Assembly (NCBI RefSeq): GCF_000814675.1
Contig: NZ_JWIG01000025.1
Location: 124,001 to 188,000, forward strand
DNA from: Pseudoalteromonas distincta
GTDB lineage: Bacteria > Pseudomonadota > Gammaproteobacteria > Enterobacterales > Alteromonadaceae
DNA length: 64,000 nucleotides
Reading direction: 5' to 3'
Shown: positions 26,747 through 37,118 of the stretch, one piece after another
Layout: each line of letters begins with the position of its first letter
How positions within the stretch are numbered: the stretch's first letter is position 1
Made by a program: the position numbers and the translations under genes
Notes under the pieces: model-generated
The model's input: the letters and a program-made list of their open reading frames with translations, nothing else
Told to the model about the DNA's origin: nothing
Databases searched by the model: none

Positions 26747-28003
26747 ATGACCATAATAGCACTAGGTATAAATCACAAAACCGCATCCGTAGAATTACGT
26801 GAAAAAGTGGCTTTTTCGCCTGAGCAAATTTCAGAGGCGTTGCAACAATTAAGTGGCCATGCCGACTTTAATGAAGCGGTTATTGTGTCTACCTGCAATC
26901 GAACCGAGATCTATTGTAGCCTCGCTCAGCAAAATTCCCAAACACTGTTGAGCTGGCTTGCCAGTTTCCATGGTTTGGATGAACATGAACTGAGCAAAAA
27001 CATTTATTGTTACGAAGATAACGATGCTATTAATCACTTAATGCGCGTGGCGTGTGGGTTGGATTCTTTAGTGTTGGGCGAACCGCAAATTCTGGGGCAA
27101 ATAAAGCAATCGTTTTTTAGTGCTAAAAACCACGATGCAGTAGGTGTTACGTTTGATAGGTTGTTTCAAAAAACATTTTCGGTAGCGAAACAAGTTAGAA
27201 CTGAAACCGATATTGGCGCAAGTGCGGTATCGGTAGCGTTTGCTGCAGTTAACTTGGCAAAGCATATTTATGGCAAGCTTGATAAGACCAATGTGTTATT
27301 AATTGGCGCAGGTGAAACCATTGAATTGGTTGCTAAACATTTATATCAAAATGAGCCTCAAAATATCACTGTTGCAAATAGAACTATTGAGCGAGCTCGT
27401 AACTTAGCTGACGAAGTGTCGGCAGATGTGATTGCTTTGGCGCAATTGCCTGAGCGTTTGCATAAAGCCGATATAGTGATTAGTTCTACAGCCAGCACTT
27501 TGCCTATTATTGGTAAAGGGGTGGTTGAGCAGGCGCTAAAGCAGCGACGTCACAAACCTATGCTATTTATAGATATAGCGGTTCCGCGTGATATAGAAAG
27601 CCAAGTTGGGGAGCTAGATGCTGCCTATTTATATTCCGTTGATGACTTACAAACCATTGTAAGCGAGAATATGGCAGCGCGCGAGCAAGCTGCACAGCAA
27701 GCGCAAATAATTATTACTGAACGCACCAAAGAATTTGCAATGTGGATGCGTTCACTCGATTCGGTAGATTTAATCCGCCATTATCGAAACGATGTACAAA
27801 CAATTAAGTCTGAACTTGTAGAGCGTGCTGTTAGTCAGCTCAATACAGGTAAAGATGCAGAAAAAATTATATTAGAGCTCGCCAATAAATTAACCAATCG
27901 CTTAATGCACGCGCCTACCCGTGCAATACAAGATGCAGCGAAAAAAGGTGAAGTGGCGCAGCTAAACCAGTTGAAAAAAATGTTAGGTATTGATCAGGAA
28001 TAA
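26747..28003 (+). CDS. hemA: Glutamyl-tRNA reductase
   Basis: A 418-residue enzyme that reduces glutamyl-tRNA to glutamate-1-semialdehyde, the first step of tetrapyrrole synthesis by the C5 route. MTIIALGINHKTAS opens the protein; the catalytic Cys50 lies in STCNRTE; GLDSLVLGEPQILGQ and the NADPH-binding LIGAGETIELVAKHL follow. ATG 26747 is chosen over TTG 26738 to match the family start. The N-terminal degradation signal region is conserved in type. prfA follows after 7 bases. Confidence 0.96.
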   Translation: MTIIALGINHKTASVELREKVAFSPEQISEALQQLSGHADFNEAVIVSTCNRTEIYCSLAQQNSQTLLSWLASFHGLDEHELSKNIYCYEDNDAINHLMRVACGLDSLVLGEPQILGQIKQSFFSAKNHDAVGVTFDRLFQKTFSVAKQVRTETDIGASAVSVAFAAVNLAKHIYGKLDKTNVLLIGAGETIELVAKHLYQNEPQNITVANRTIERARNLADEVSADVIALAQLPERLHKADIVISSTASTLPIIGKGVVEQALKQRRHKPMLFIDIAVPRDIESQVGELDAAYLYSVDDLQTIVSENMAAREQAAQQAQIIITERTKEFAMWMRSLDSVDLIRHYRNDVQTIKSELVERAVSQLNTGKDAEKIILELANKLTNRLMHAPTRAIQDAAKKGEVAQLNQLKKMLGIDQE

Positions 28004-28010
28004 CCGTTAA

Positions 28011-29096
28011 ATGAAAGAGTCTGTTTATAATAAATTAGAAACCTTAGTAGAGCGTTACGAAGAAGTACAAGCGCTGCTAAGCGACCCGTCGGTCATTAGT
28101 GATCAAAACCGTTTTCGTGCGCTTTCAAAAGAGTATTCTGAGCTTGAAGAGATTGTAAAAACGTTTTTAAACTATAAAGAAACGCAAGACGATTTAGCCA
28201 GTGCAGAAGAAATGCTTAAAGATTCTGACCCTGAAATGCGTGAAATGGCGCAAGAAGAATATAAAGAAGCAAAAGCACAAATACTAGTGATTGAAGATCA
28301 AATTCAAGTATTAATGTTGCCAAAAGATCCGCGAGATAACAACAACGTGTTTGTTGAAGTACGAGCAGGGACGGGCGGGGATGAAGCTGCTATTTTTGCT
28401 GGTGACTTATTTCGTATGTACAGCCGCTACGCAGAAAATAAAAAATGGAAAGTAGAAGTTGTAAGCACCAATGAAGGTGAGCATGGCGGTTACAAAGAAG
28501 TTATTGCAAATATCAGTGGCGAAGGCGTTTACGGTCAATTAAAGTTTGAATCAGGCGTACACCGCGTACAACGTGTACCAGAGACTGAATCACAAGGTCG
28601 TGTTCATACCTCAGCGTGTACTGTTGCGGTTATGGCAGAAGTACCAGAAGCTGAAGCGATACAAATTAATACCGCAGATTTAAAAGTTGATACATTTCGT
28701 GCATCAGGCGCAGGTGGTCAGCACGTAAATAAAACTGATTCTGCTATTCGACTTACGCATATACCTACCGGTGTTGTGGTTGAGTGTCAGGATCAGCGTT
28801 CGCAGCATAAAAACCGTGCTAAAGCGATGTCAGTACTTGCAGCACGTTTGCAACAGGCTGAAGATGAAAAACGCCATGCGGCAGAAGCTTCTGAACGTCG
28901 TGACTTGGTAGGTAGTGGCGATCGTTCTGAGCGTATTCGTACTTATAACTACCCGCAAGGTCGTATTACCGATCACCGTATTAACTTAACACTTTATCGT
29001 TTAAACGAAGTGGTAGCCGGTGATTTAAGTGCGATTATTGACCCATTAATGCAAGAGCATCAAGCTGACTTACTTGCGGCCATGGGCGACGAGTAG
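28011..29096 (+). CDS. prfA: Peptide chain release factor 1
   Basis: A 361-residue factor that terminates translation at UAA and UAG. The GGQ motif lies in [17 protein letters not shown]. The PxT codon-recognition tripeptide is PET in [14 protein letters not shown], where E. coli has PAT. The gene follows hemA and precedes its modifying methyltransferase prmC, the standard arrangement. Length is normal. Confidence 0.98.
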   Translation: MKESVYNKLETLVERYEEVQALLSDPSVISDQNRFRALSKEYSELEEIVKTFLNYKETQDDLASAEEMLKDSDPEMREMAQEEYKEAKAQILVIEDQIQVLMLPKDPRDNNNVFVEVRAGTGGDEAAIFAGDLFRMYSRYAENKKWKVEVVSTNEGEHGGYKEVIANISGEGVYGQLKFESGVHRVQRVPETESQGRVHTSACTVAVMAEVPEAEAIQINTADLKVDTFRASGAGGQHVNKTDSAIRLTHIPTGVVVECQDQRSQHKNRAKAMSVLAARLQQAEDEKRHAAEASERRDLVGSGDRSERIRTYNYPQGRITDHRINLTLYRLNEVVAGDLSAIIDPLMQEHQADLLAAMGDE

Positions 29097-29098
29097 TT

Positions 29099-29938
29099 GT
29101 GGCTCACACTCTTGAACAAGCAATTGCTGCAGGTGCTGACTTATTAGCACTTAGCAGCGAAAGTGCTAAATTAGATGCACAAGTTTTACTTCTTCATATA
29201 CTTCAAAAACCTCGCAGTTACCTTTTTACTTGGCCAGAACATGCGCTTAGTGATGAGCAGCAATCGCAATTTAATGTATTTATCCAAAGACGTTTAAAAG
29301 GTGAGCCCGTAGCCCATATAACTGGGCTGCGTGAATTTTGGAGCTTATCGCTTGAAGTTAACGCAACGACCCTAATACCTCGACCAGATACTGAAACATT
29401 AGTCGAGCAAGCACTTGAAATAGCGCTACCCGCTACAGCAAAGGTGCTGGATTTAGGCACAGGTACTGGTGCAATAGCGTTGGCACTGGGTAGTGAAATG
29501 CCTAATTGGCAAATTACGGCAGTAGATAGAGTAAGCGATGCAGTTGCACTTGCTACACGTAACCAGCAGCGATTAGCGATTAATAATGTACATGCTAAAC
29601 AAAGTAACTGGTTTAGTGAGTTGCATGGCGAAAAATTCAATTTAATTGTCACTAACCCTCCTTATATAGAAAGTAGCGATATACATTTAAATCAGGGTGA
29701 TGTGCGCTTTGAGCCTTTATCGGCATTAGTGGCTGATGATTGCGGAATGTCTGATATTAAACAAATAATTACACAATCACGTGACTATTTGTCATCTAAT
29801 GGCTATCTTTTAATAGAACACGGTTTTGAGCAAGGTGAAGCTGTTCGTCATTTCTTTGAAAAAATGGCGTTTATTAATATTAAAACAGTGAAAGACCTTG
29901 GTAACAATGACCGTGTAACACTTGCACTGTGGCCCTAG
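29099..29938 (+). CDS. prmC: Release factor glutamine methyltransferase, GTG start
   Basis: A 279-residue SAM-dependent enzyme that methylates the Gln of the GGQ motif of release factors. An N-terminal helical domain is followed by the SAM motif LDLGTGTGAIALAL and the catalytic NPPY in LIVTNPPYIES. It starts at GTG, 2 bases after the prfA stop, so it is coupled to its own substrate gene. Confidence 0.97.
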   Translation: MAHTLEQAIAAGADLLALSSESAKLDAQVLLLHILQKPRSYLFTWPEHALSDEQQSQFNVFIQRRLKGEPVAHITGLREFWSLSLEVNATTLIPRPDTETLVEQALEIALPATAKVLDLGTGTGAIALALGSEMPNWQITAVDRVSDAVALATRNQQRLAINNVHAKQSNWFSELHGEKFNLIVTNPPYIESSDIHLNQGDVRFEPLSALVADDCGMSDIKQIITQSRDYLSSNGYLLIEHGFEQGEAVRHFFEKMAFINIKTVKDLGNNDRVTLALWP

Positions 29939-29992
29939 AGAATAATAATTGCCTACTAGTGCGTTAAATAATGCCATGAAGGAATTTCGACT

Positions 29993-31537
29993 ATGATGGG
30001 TGATTTTTTATTTTCAGATGAACCAGAAGAAACAATCGATGAGATTGAACACGGTACCTGGAAAGTATTAATCGTTGATGATGAACCTGAAGTTCATGCT
30101 GTTACAAAACTAGCACTGAGTGATTTTGAGTTTCAAAATAAACGCTTAGAGTTTATTAGTGCCTACTCAGGTGCTGAAGCGAAAGAGCTCATAAAGGAGC
30201 ATCCAGATGCCGCTATTGTGCTACTTGATGTGGTAATGGAAACCGACGACGCTGGTTTGCAGGTTGCTAAGTTTATTCGTGAAGAAGCTAAAAATAATCA
30301 TATACGGATTATTTTAAGAACGGGCCAACCTGGCCAGGCACCTGAACGCCAAGTCATTATTAATTATGATATTAACGATTACAAATCGAAAACTGAGCTA
30401 ACGGCTCAAAAATTATTTACTGTTATTATGTCGAGCCTACGCTCGTATCGGGATATTATTTCGATTGAGCAGTCACGCGAAGGGCTTGAGAAAATAATTA
30501 TAGCGTCTCGTGATATTTTTTCTGCGCATTCAATAGAGCACTTTATTGAAGGCGTTATGCAGCAATTAACATCTTTATTGGGTATTGCTGATCAAGCTAT
30601 GTATGCCACCACTTTAGTTGCACAAAACCCAGAACATGAAATAAATAAAAAGCTAATAGTTTGCTCTGGCACTGGCGATTTTGAAAAAAGTGAAGGTAAA
30701 GAGCTTGATGAGGTATTACAAGCTGAGCAGTTAAGTGCGTGTCATCAGGCGCTTAATGATAAAAGTATTATTTATAAAGATAATTACTTATTTGCGTACT
30801 GCAGTAGTGAGTACAATCATAACTCAATGCTGTTCATATCAGGTGTCCCAAAGGATTTAACGGATACTCAGCGTCATTTAATCAAAATATTTTCTCAAAA
30901 TGTGCAACTTGCCTTTGAAAATGTGCAGCTTCAGTCTGAAATAGAAGCGACACAACAAGAGCTTGTTTATAGGTTAAGTGAAGCAGTTGAGCAGCGATCA
31001 ACCGAGACAGGTAATCATGTTAAACGTGTAGCACATATTTGTCATATTTTAGCTGAGGGCTATGGTTTATCTAAACATGATGCAGATTTAGTAAGGTTGG
31101 CGTCGCCTCTTCATGATGTAGGTAAAGTGGGCATTCCTGATGCGATTTTAAACAAACCAGCAAAGTTAGAACCTCAAGAATGGGAAGTAATGAAAACCCA
31201 TACTGATAAAGGCTATACTATTTTAAAAGACTCTCCCCATGAAATTGTGAGTACAGGTGCAATTATTGCAAAAGAGCATCATGAAAAATGGGATGGGTCT
31301 GGTTACCCACAAGGTCTAAGCGGAAACGCAATTAATGTATTTGGCCGTATAGTCGCACTTGCTGATGTATACGATGCACTTCGCCATAAACGGTGTTATA
31401 AAGAGCCTTGGACATTACAAAATGTGGTTGATGAAATTAATGCTCAAAAAGGCACACATTTTGAACCAAAAATGGTTGAAGTATTTAACGAAAAGCTTGA
31501 TGAGTTAGAGGCGGTTCTTAGCCGTTTTCCTGATTAG
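29993..31537 (+). CDS. Response regulator with DUF3369 and HD-GYP domains
   Basis: A 514-residue two-component output protein. It has an N-terminal receiver (VLIVDDEPEVHAV; phosphorylated Asp in AIVLLDVVME; conserved Lys in DYKSKTELTAQ), a DUF3369 sensor-like domain (about 165-320) and an HD-GYP phosphodiesterase. The HD-GYP core shows HDVGKVGIPDAILNKPAKL and HHEKWDGSGYPQGL, so c-di-GMP hydrolysis is expected. AAGGA lies upstream of the ATG at somewhat long spacing. The gene sits between prmC and sirB2, which in E. coli are adjacent. No histidine kinase gene is near. Confidence 0.92.
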   Translation: MMGDFLFSDEPEETIDEIEHGTWKVLIVDDEPEVHAVTKLALSDFEFQNKRLEFISAYSGAEAKELIKEHPDAAIVLLDVVMETDDAGLQVAKFIREEAKNNHIRIILRTGQPGQAPERQVIINYDINDYKSKTELTAQKLFTVIMSSLRSYRDIISIEQSREGLEKIIIASRDIFSAHSIEHFIEGVMQQLTSLLGIADQAMYATTLVAQNPEHEINKKLIVCSGTGDFEKSEGKELDEVLQAEQLSACHQALNDKSIIYKDNYLFAYCSSEYNHNSMLFISGVPKDLTDTQRHLIKIFSQNVQLAFENVQLQSEIEATQQELVYRLSEAVEQRSTETGNHVKRVAHICHILAEGYGLSKHDADLVRLASPLHDVGKVGIPDAILNKPAKLEPQEWEVMKTHTDKGYTILKDSPHEIVSTGAIIAKEHHEKWDGSGYPQGLSGNAINVFGRIVALADVYDALRHKRCYKEPWTLQNVVDEINAQKGTHFEPKMVEVFNEKLDELEAVLSRFPD

Positions 31538-31566
31538 ATTTTTATAAAACAGAAGTACAGGGGCAT

Positions 31567-31941
31567 ATGGATTATTTAGCAGTAAAGCACTCGCACATGG
31601 CAATTGCGATGTTAAGTGTAATATTATTTTATGTTCGCGCTTTTTCGCGAATGGGCAGTGGTAAATTAGCAAAAAATAAAGCGATAATGATTGGTAGTCA
31701 CAGTATAGATACTTTGTTATTAGTGTCTGCACTTACGCTTATATTTATGGCTAAAATTAATCCGTTTGAACAATATTGGCTATTAGAAAAAATAGTTTTA
31801 GTGGTTATATACATTGGTATTGGGGCTAAAAGCGCCCGACAAACTAAAATGGCGGCTAAAGTTGCTTACGTTTTAGTTAACACTGCTGTTATTTTAGCGA
31901 TAGGTTATTTAGCGACGTCTAAATCAGCTTTTTTGCTTTAA
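31567..31941 (+). CDS. sirB2: SirB2-family membrane protein
   Basis: A 124-residue inner-membrane protein with four predicted helices; HSHMAIAMLSVILFYVRA opens it and IGSHSIDTLLLVSALTL follows. The family was named from Salmonella sirB, an operon with hemA and prfA; its own function is unclear. AGGGG lies 4 bases before the ATG. Its place between prmC and sirB1 matches the conserved hemA-kdsA gene string. Confidence 0.9.
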   Translation: MDYLAVKHSHMAIAMLSVILFYVRAFSRMGSGKLAKNKAIMIGSHSIDTLLLVSALTLIFMAKINPFEQYWLLEKIVLVVIYIGIGAKSARQTKMAAKVAYVLVNTAVILAIGYLATSKSAFLL

Positions 31942-31954
31942 GTAATACCTGACT

Positions 31955-31989
31955 ATTTGAGCTTTATAGTTGTTTTGTAAAGCTCAAAT
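31955..31989. other. 12-bp hairpin between sirB2 and sirB1
   Basis: ATTTGAGCTTTA pairs perfectly with TAAAGCTCAAAT across an 11-base loop. No T-run follows on the plus strand, so it is more likely a processing or attenuating structure than a simple terminator. Confidence 0.5.
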
Positions 31990-32091
31990 ACAACCCCCCT
32001 CTCAGAAAATATTCAAATACACCTCTATATTGGTATATAGCTTTAAAGTTAGGTAAACTACGCCTTCGTTTTCTAAAATGTTGCAGTATTA

Positions 32092-32919
32092 ATGACTACC
32101 CTCGGGTTTGACGAACACGATGAATCTTATCTTGATGATGCTTACGATGAATTTACACCTCCAGCGATTTACCGCTGTATTAAAGCAGAGTCAAAGTGGG
32201 ACCCTCAGATAGATTTAACACCATGTTATGAAACTTTAACTGACTTTGAACAGCAAATTTCAGCGCTGTGTTTAAAAGTGAGTGATGAGCACGATCGCCT
32301 CGAAAAATTATTAGATATGTTTTACAGTGATTGGCTATTTAGTGCATCAGGTTTAAAAGTGCCTGAATATAAATTAAATACATTAAGCTATACGCTTTCT
32401 ATGCGCAGTGGTTCACCTACAATACTGGCAATTATACTTTGTCATTTTTTACAACAAGCTAACTGTGACGCGAACCTTAGTCTTACCCAAGGTGATGTTG
32501 GCGTACATGTGGCGATTAGTGATGAAGAAGGCTACATAATAGAGCCAAGTAGTGGACAACAAAGTTGGTATATTATCCCTGAAAACGCAGATGAAGATGA
32601 TGGTCAAGAGCAAGAGCCACTCGAACTGATTTTTGATGACGAAGTATATAAGTTATTTTTAGCTCAGCAAAAATGGTCTTTCATTAGCGAAAATAAATTT
32701 GGTCATGCTTTAACCTGTGTAGAGATGCTAATGGAGTTAATAGGCGACGACCCGTATGAGAGACGCGACAGAGGTTACTTATTAAATCAGCTCGGTTGCC
32801 CTAAAATGGCACGTGATGATTTACAGTTTTTTGTAGATGAGTGTCCGGACGATCCTGCAATAGAGATTATTCAACACCAAATAGAAGAGCTAGAAGATAA
32901 TAATAAAACGCACCATTAA
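32092..32919 (+). CDS. sirB1: SirB1-family protein (transglutaminase-like with TPR)
   Basis: A 275-residue cytoplasmic protein of the SirB1/YchA family. A transglutaminase-like N-terminal half (about 45-185, with RSGSPTILAIILCHFL and VGVHVAISDEEGYIIEPSSG) is followed by a TPR-like C-terminus (GYLLNQLGCPKMARDDLQFF). The usual catalytic Cys of true transglutaminases is not obvious, as in the family generally. The N-terminus is very acidic (DEHDESYLDDAYDE). It is in the hemA-kdsA gene string; role unclear. Confidence 0.9.
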   Translation: MTTLGFDEHDESYLDDAYDEFTPPAIYRCIKAESKWDPQIDLTPCYETLTDFEQQISALCLKVSDEHDRLEKLLDMFYSDWLFSASGLKVPEYKLNTLSYTLSMRSGSPTILAIILCHFLQQANCDANLSLTQGDVGVHVAISDEEGYIIEPSSGQQSWYIIPENADEDDGQEQEPLELIFDDEVYKLFLAQQKWSFISENKFGHALTCVEMLMELIGDDPYERRDRGYLLNQLGCPKMARDDLQFFVDECPDDPAIEIIQHQIEELEDNNKTHH

Positions 32920-32933
32920 GAATAGGAATAATT

Positions 32934-34187
32934 ATGGTTGAAACTCAAAGCGCATTAATTACAAATGATGCCGTTGTGCTTGGTTTGCTTGCTATTATTT
33001 TGGGGTTTATTTTTAAAACCTCAAACAGTGAGCGTCCAGCTTTAAAACGATTTTATAAATACGTACCTGCTTTATTACTGTGTTACTTTTTACCATCGTT
33101 ATTAAATACCTTTGGTATTGTAGATGGTAATAAATCTAATGTTTATTATGTGGCTTCGCGCTACTTACTACCTGCCTGTTTGATACTACTTACCATTAGT
33201 ATTGATTTAAAAGCGATTATTAACTTAGGCCCTAAAGCACTTATTATGTTTTTAGTGGGTACTTTAGGCATTGTTATTGGTGGGCCATTAGCTATTTTAG
33301 TAGTGAGCGCATTTGACCCAAGTATTGTTGGTGGGCATGGCCCAGATGCCGTATGGCGCGGTATGACAACTGTTGCAGGTAGCTGGATTGGCGGCGGTGC
33401 TAACCAAGCATCAATGAAAGAAATGTTTGAAGTTGGTGGTGATATATTCTCAGTAATGATTACAGTCGATGTAATTGTCGCTAATATTTGGATGGCTGTT
33501 TTATTGTTAATGGCAGCAAATCATAAGAAAATTGATGCAGCGACGGGTGCTGATACAAGCGCAATTGAAGATTTGAAAAAGCGTGTGGAAGAATATCACG
33601 CAGAACATGCACGCATCCCAACTCTTAATGATTACATGACGCTGATTGCAATTGCATTTGGTATAACTGGCTTAGCACACTTTTGCGCTGACTTTTTGGG
33701 GCCGTACTTTGGCACTACTTATGAATGGGCAAAAGAATACAGCTTAAACAGTAAATTCTTTTGGCTAATTGTTATATCAACAACGATTGGTATAGGCTTA
33801 TCGTTTACTAAAGTGAGGCAAATAGAAGCGTTTGGCGCTTCAAAAGTAGCTTCTAGCTTTTTATATATTTTGGTTGCATCGATTGGTTTACACATGAATG
33901 TAACCGCTATTTTCAATAACCCCGGGCTATTTTTAGTGGGCGCAATTTGGATGTTAGTGCATGCAAGCATTATGTTAATTGTGGCTAAACTGATTAAAGC
34001 ACCGTTATTTTATATGGCTGTGGGTTCTCAGGCTAATGTGGGCGGTGCAGCGTCTGCACCTGTTGTAGCATCAGCGTTTCATCCGTCATTAGCGCCTGTT
34101 GGTGTTCTGTTAGCTGTACTGGGCTATGGTGTGGGTACGTATATGGCTTATATTTGTGGATTAATGATGCAAGCAGTTGCACCGTAA
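32934..34187 (+). CDS. DUF819-family membrane protein
   Basis: A 417-residue inner-membrane protein with about eleven hydrophobic helices. Repeated small-residue motifs are typical of DUF819/YjcL: TTVAGSWIGGGANQASM near residue 150 and VGSQANVGGAASAPVVA near 365. The two related motifs suggest an internally duplicated transporter fold. Substrate is unknown. AGGA lies before the ATG. It is inserted between sirB1 and kdsA, which are neighbours in E. coli. Confidence 0.88.
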   Translation: MVETQSALITNDAVVLGLLAIILGFIFKTSNSERPALKRFYKYVPALLLCYFLPSLLNTFGIVDGNKSNVYYVASRYLLPACLILLTISIDLKAIINLGPKALIMFLVGTLGIVIGGPLAILVVSAFDPSIVGGHGPDAVWRGMTTVAGSWIGGGANQASMKEMFEVGGDIFSVMITVDVIVANIWMAVLLLMAANHKKIDAATGADTSAIEDLKKRVEEYHAEHARIPTLNDYMTLIAIAFGITGLAHFCADFLGPYFGTTYEWAKEYSLNSKFFWLIVISTTIGIGLSFTKVRQIEAFGASKVASSFLYILVASIGLHMNVTAIFNNPGLFLVGAIWMLVHASIMLIVAKLIKAPLFYMAVGSQANVGGAASAPVVASAFHPSLAPVGVLLAVLGYGVGTYMAYICGLMMQAVAP

Positions 34188-34196
34188 GGAATTTAA

Positions 34197-35051
<855 letters not shown>

Positions 35052-35070
35052 TTAAGCATGATGTTTATTA

Positions 35071-35095
35071 AAAAGCGACTCAGGTCGCTTTTTTT
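35071..35095 (+). terminator. Rho-independent terminator after kdsA
   Basis: A 9-bp stem (AAAAGCGAC/GTCGCTTTT), TCAG loop, then T-run. Confidence 0.93.
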
Positions 35096-35172
35096 ATGCC
35101 TTTAATATACACAAACTTATATGATGTATATAATCTCACGCATAAGAAAAACTAATTCTAAGCTTGGTTATT

Positions 35173-36075
35173 ATGTCAAGACGGGTACCTCCATTAAACG
35201 CATTAAAAGCCTTTGAAGCGGCTGCACGCCATTTAAGTTTTACAAAAGCTGCAGAAGAGCTTTATGTAACGCAGGCGGCAGTAAGTCATCAAATAAAAAC
35301 ACTTGAAGAGCATTTAGGGCTGAAGTTGTTTTTACGTAAAAATCGCTCTTTATTATTAACTGAAGAAGGCCAAGGCTATTTTTTAGATATTAAAGAGATT
35401 TTTACTCAGCTTATTGATGCAACTGAAAAGCTATTAGCTCGTGGCGCTAAGGGCTCACTAACGGTAAGCCTAACCCCTAGTTTTGCTATTCAGTGGTTAG
35501 TGCCTCGTTTGAGTTTGTTTAATGAGTTACATCCAGAGATAGATGTGCGAATAAAAGCACAAGACCAAGATGAAAACTCACTCACTGATGACGTAGATAT
35601 TGCTATTTATTATGGAAGGGGTCATTGGAATGGCGTACAAGCGTACAAGCTTCATACCGAATATTTAGTACCACTTTGTAGTCCTATGTTATTAAGCGGA
35701 TTAAAGCCGCTTGATCAACCTAGTGATTTAGCGCATCACACACTATTACACGACACTACACGTAAAAACTGGAAAACGTGGATGAAAACCGCAGGCGTGC
35801 GTAACATCCAGGTAAATCAAGGGCCTATATTTAGCCACTCCTCTATGGTGTTACAAGCAGCGGTACATGGACAAGGTGTGGCAATTGGCAATAGTGTATT
35901 AGCTAAACCCGACATAGACGCAGGGCGTTTGGTAATTCCGTTTAATCATAGCCTAGAGAGTAAAAATGCGTATTACTTAGTGCTTCGTGAGTCGCAAACA
36001 GAGCTTGGTAAAATAGTTTCGTTTAAAGAGTGGATGCTGAGCTTAGTAGAGCATGAGCAAGAACATGAGTATTAA
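35173..36075 (+). CDS. gcvA: LysR-type regulator GcvA
   Basis: A 300-residue transcription factor of the glycine cleavage system. The helix-turn-helix (LSFTKAAEELYVTQAAVSHQ) and RVPPLNALKAFEAAARH start match E. coli GcvA very closely, as do FSHSSMVLQAAVHGQGVAIGN and ESKNAYYLV in the effector domain. ATG 35173 is chosen over TTG 35164 to match the family. The order gcvA - ygdD - rlmM is kept as in E. coli with one extra gene inserted. Its target, the gcv operon, is outside the window. Confidence 0.94.
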   Translation: MSRRVPPLNALKAFEAAARHLSFTKAAEELYVTQAAVSHQIKTLEEHLGLKLFLRKNRSLLLTEEGQGYFLDIKEIFTQLIDATEKLLARGAKGSLTVSLTPSFAIQWLVPRLSLFNELHPEIDVRIKAQDQDENSLTDDVDIAIYYGRGHWNGVQAYKLHTEYLVPLCSPMLLSGLKPLDQPSDLAHHTLLHDTTRKNWKTWMKTAGVRNIQVNQGPIFSHSSMVLQAAVHGQGVAIGNSVLAKPDIDAGRLVIPFNHSLESKNAYYLVLRESQTELGKIVSFKEWMLSLVEHEQEHEY

Positions 36076-36077
36076 TA

Positions 36078-36713
36078 ATGATTGAATGGTTTAAAAGCAT
36101 GGAGCAACCTGCAATAGCACAGTTTATATTTGCACATGGCGCAGGTGCTGGTAGCGATTCTGACTTTATGCAGCACATGGCAAAATTAATAAGCGAGCAG
36201 GGTGTTGATGTTGGTTTATTTGATTTTGAATATATGCAAATCGCTAAACAAACTAATAAACGCAGGCCTCCTGAGCGAGCACAAAAGTTACTTATTTATT
36301 ATGAACGAGTGCTAACGAATGCGCAGCCAGATTTACCGTTGTTTATAGGTGGTAAATCGATGGGCGGTCGCATGGCATCAATGCTTGCATGTAGTTCAGA
36401 GCAAAGCCTTTCAGGTGTTATAGCATTTGGTTATCCATTTCATCCGCCGGGTAAGCCAGAAAAATTACGCACCGATCATTTTGCTGATATTGTTTGCCCT
36501 TTTTTAGTATTACAGGGCGAGCGAGATACATTTGGTACACGTGAAGAACTTCTTACTATGAAAATGCCAAAGCAGCCTTTGTTTACTTGGCTGAGTGATG
36601 GCGATCACTCATTAAAACCACGTAAAAAAAGTGGCGTAACTGAACTGCAAAATAGAGAAACAGCAGCGTTAAGTGCCGTTGAATTTATTAAGCAACAAAT
36701 TGAGATGCGTTAA
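36078..36713 (+). CDS. KANL3/TEX30-type alpha/beta hydrolase
   Basis: A 211-residue cytoplasmic alpha/beta hydrolase. Motifs are FIFAHGAGAGSDSDFM (oxyanion/HG region), nucleophile elbow GGKSMGGRMASML, FGYPFHPPGKPEKLR and a late catalytic His in LSDGDHSLKP. The family occurs from bacteria to animals; enzymatic role unproven. It starts 2 bases after the gcvA stop, so translation is coupled. The next gene follows after 19 bases. Confidence 0.9.
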   Translation: MIEWFKSMEQPAIAQFIFAHGAGAGSDSDFMQHMAKLISEQGVDVGLFDFEYMQIAKQTNKRRPPERAQKLLIYYERVLTNAQPDLPLFIGGKSMGGRMASMLACSSEQSLSGVIAFGYPFHPPGKPEKLRTDHFADIVCPFLVLQGERDTFGTREELLTMKMPKQPLFTWLSDGDHSLKPRKKSGVTELQNRETAALSAVEFIKQQIEMR

Positions 36714-36732
36714 GACTCGAGCAGGGGGTTAG

Positions 36733-37101
36733 ATGATTAAATTATTTTTAATGACCGGTAGTATTTTTTGTATGCTTTCGGTGATGTTAGGTGCATTTGC
36801 TGCCCATGGTTTAAAAAGCCGCTTATCGGAGTATTCATTAGGCGTTTTTAAAACGGCTGCTGAGTATCAAATGGTACATGGACTTACACTTATTGCGGTG
36901 GCTATTTTAATTAAATGGGGCATAAACCTGAGTTGGGCTGGTGGCTTTTTTATAATGGGCACACTACTTTTTAGTGGTAGTTTATATTTACTCGCTCTAA
37001 CAGGAATGAAGTGGCTTGGGCCTATAACACCGCTTGGTGGGTTGTGCTTTATTATTGGTTGGATTGTTATTTTAGTGCAAGTTGCACGATTTAAGTTTTA
37101 A
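36733..37101 (+). CDS. ygdD: DUF423-family membrane protein (YgdD)
   Basis: A 122-residue inner-membrane protein with four helices; it opens with the typical GAFAAHGLKSRLSEYSL and contains the TAAEYQMVHGL segment. Function unknown. A purine-rich GGGGG lies a few bases before the ATG. Same position between gcvA and rlmM as in E. coli. Confidence 0.9.
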   Translation: MIKLFLMTGSIFCMLSVMLGAFAAHGLKSRLSEYSLGVFKTAAEYQMVHGLTLIAVAILIKWGINLSWAGGFFIMGTLLFSGSLYLLALTGMKWLGPITPLGGLCFIIGWIVILVQVARFKF

Positions 37102-37118
37102 AGAGTTTAAGGGTTAAT

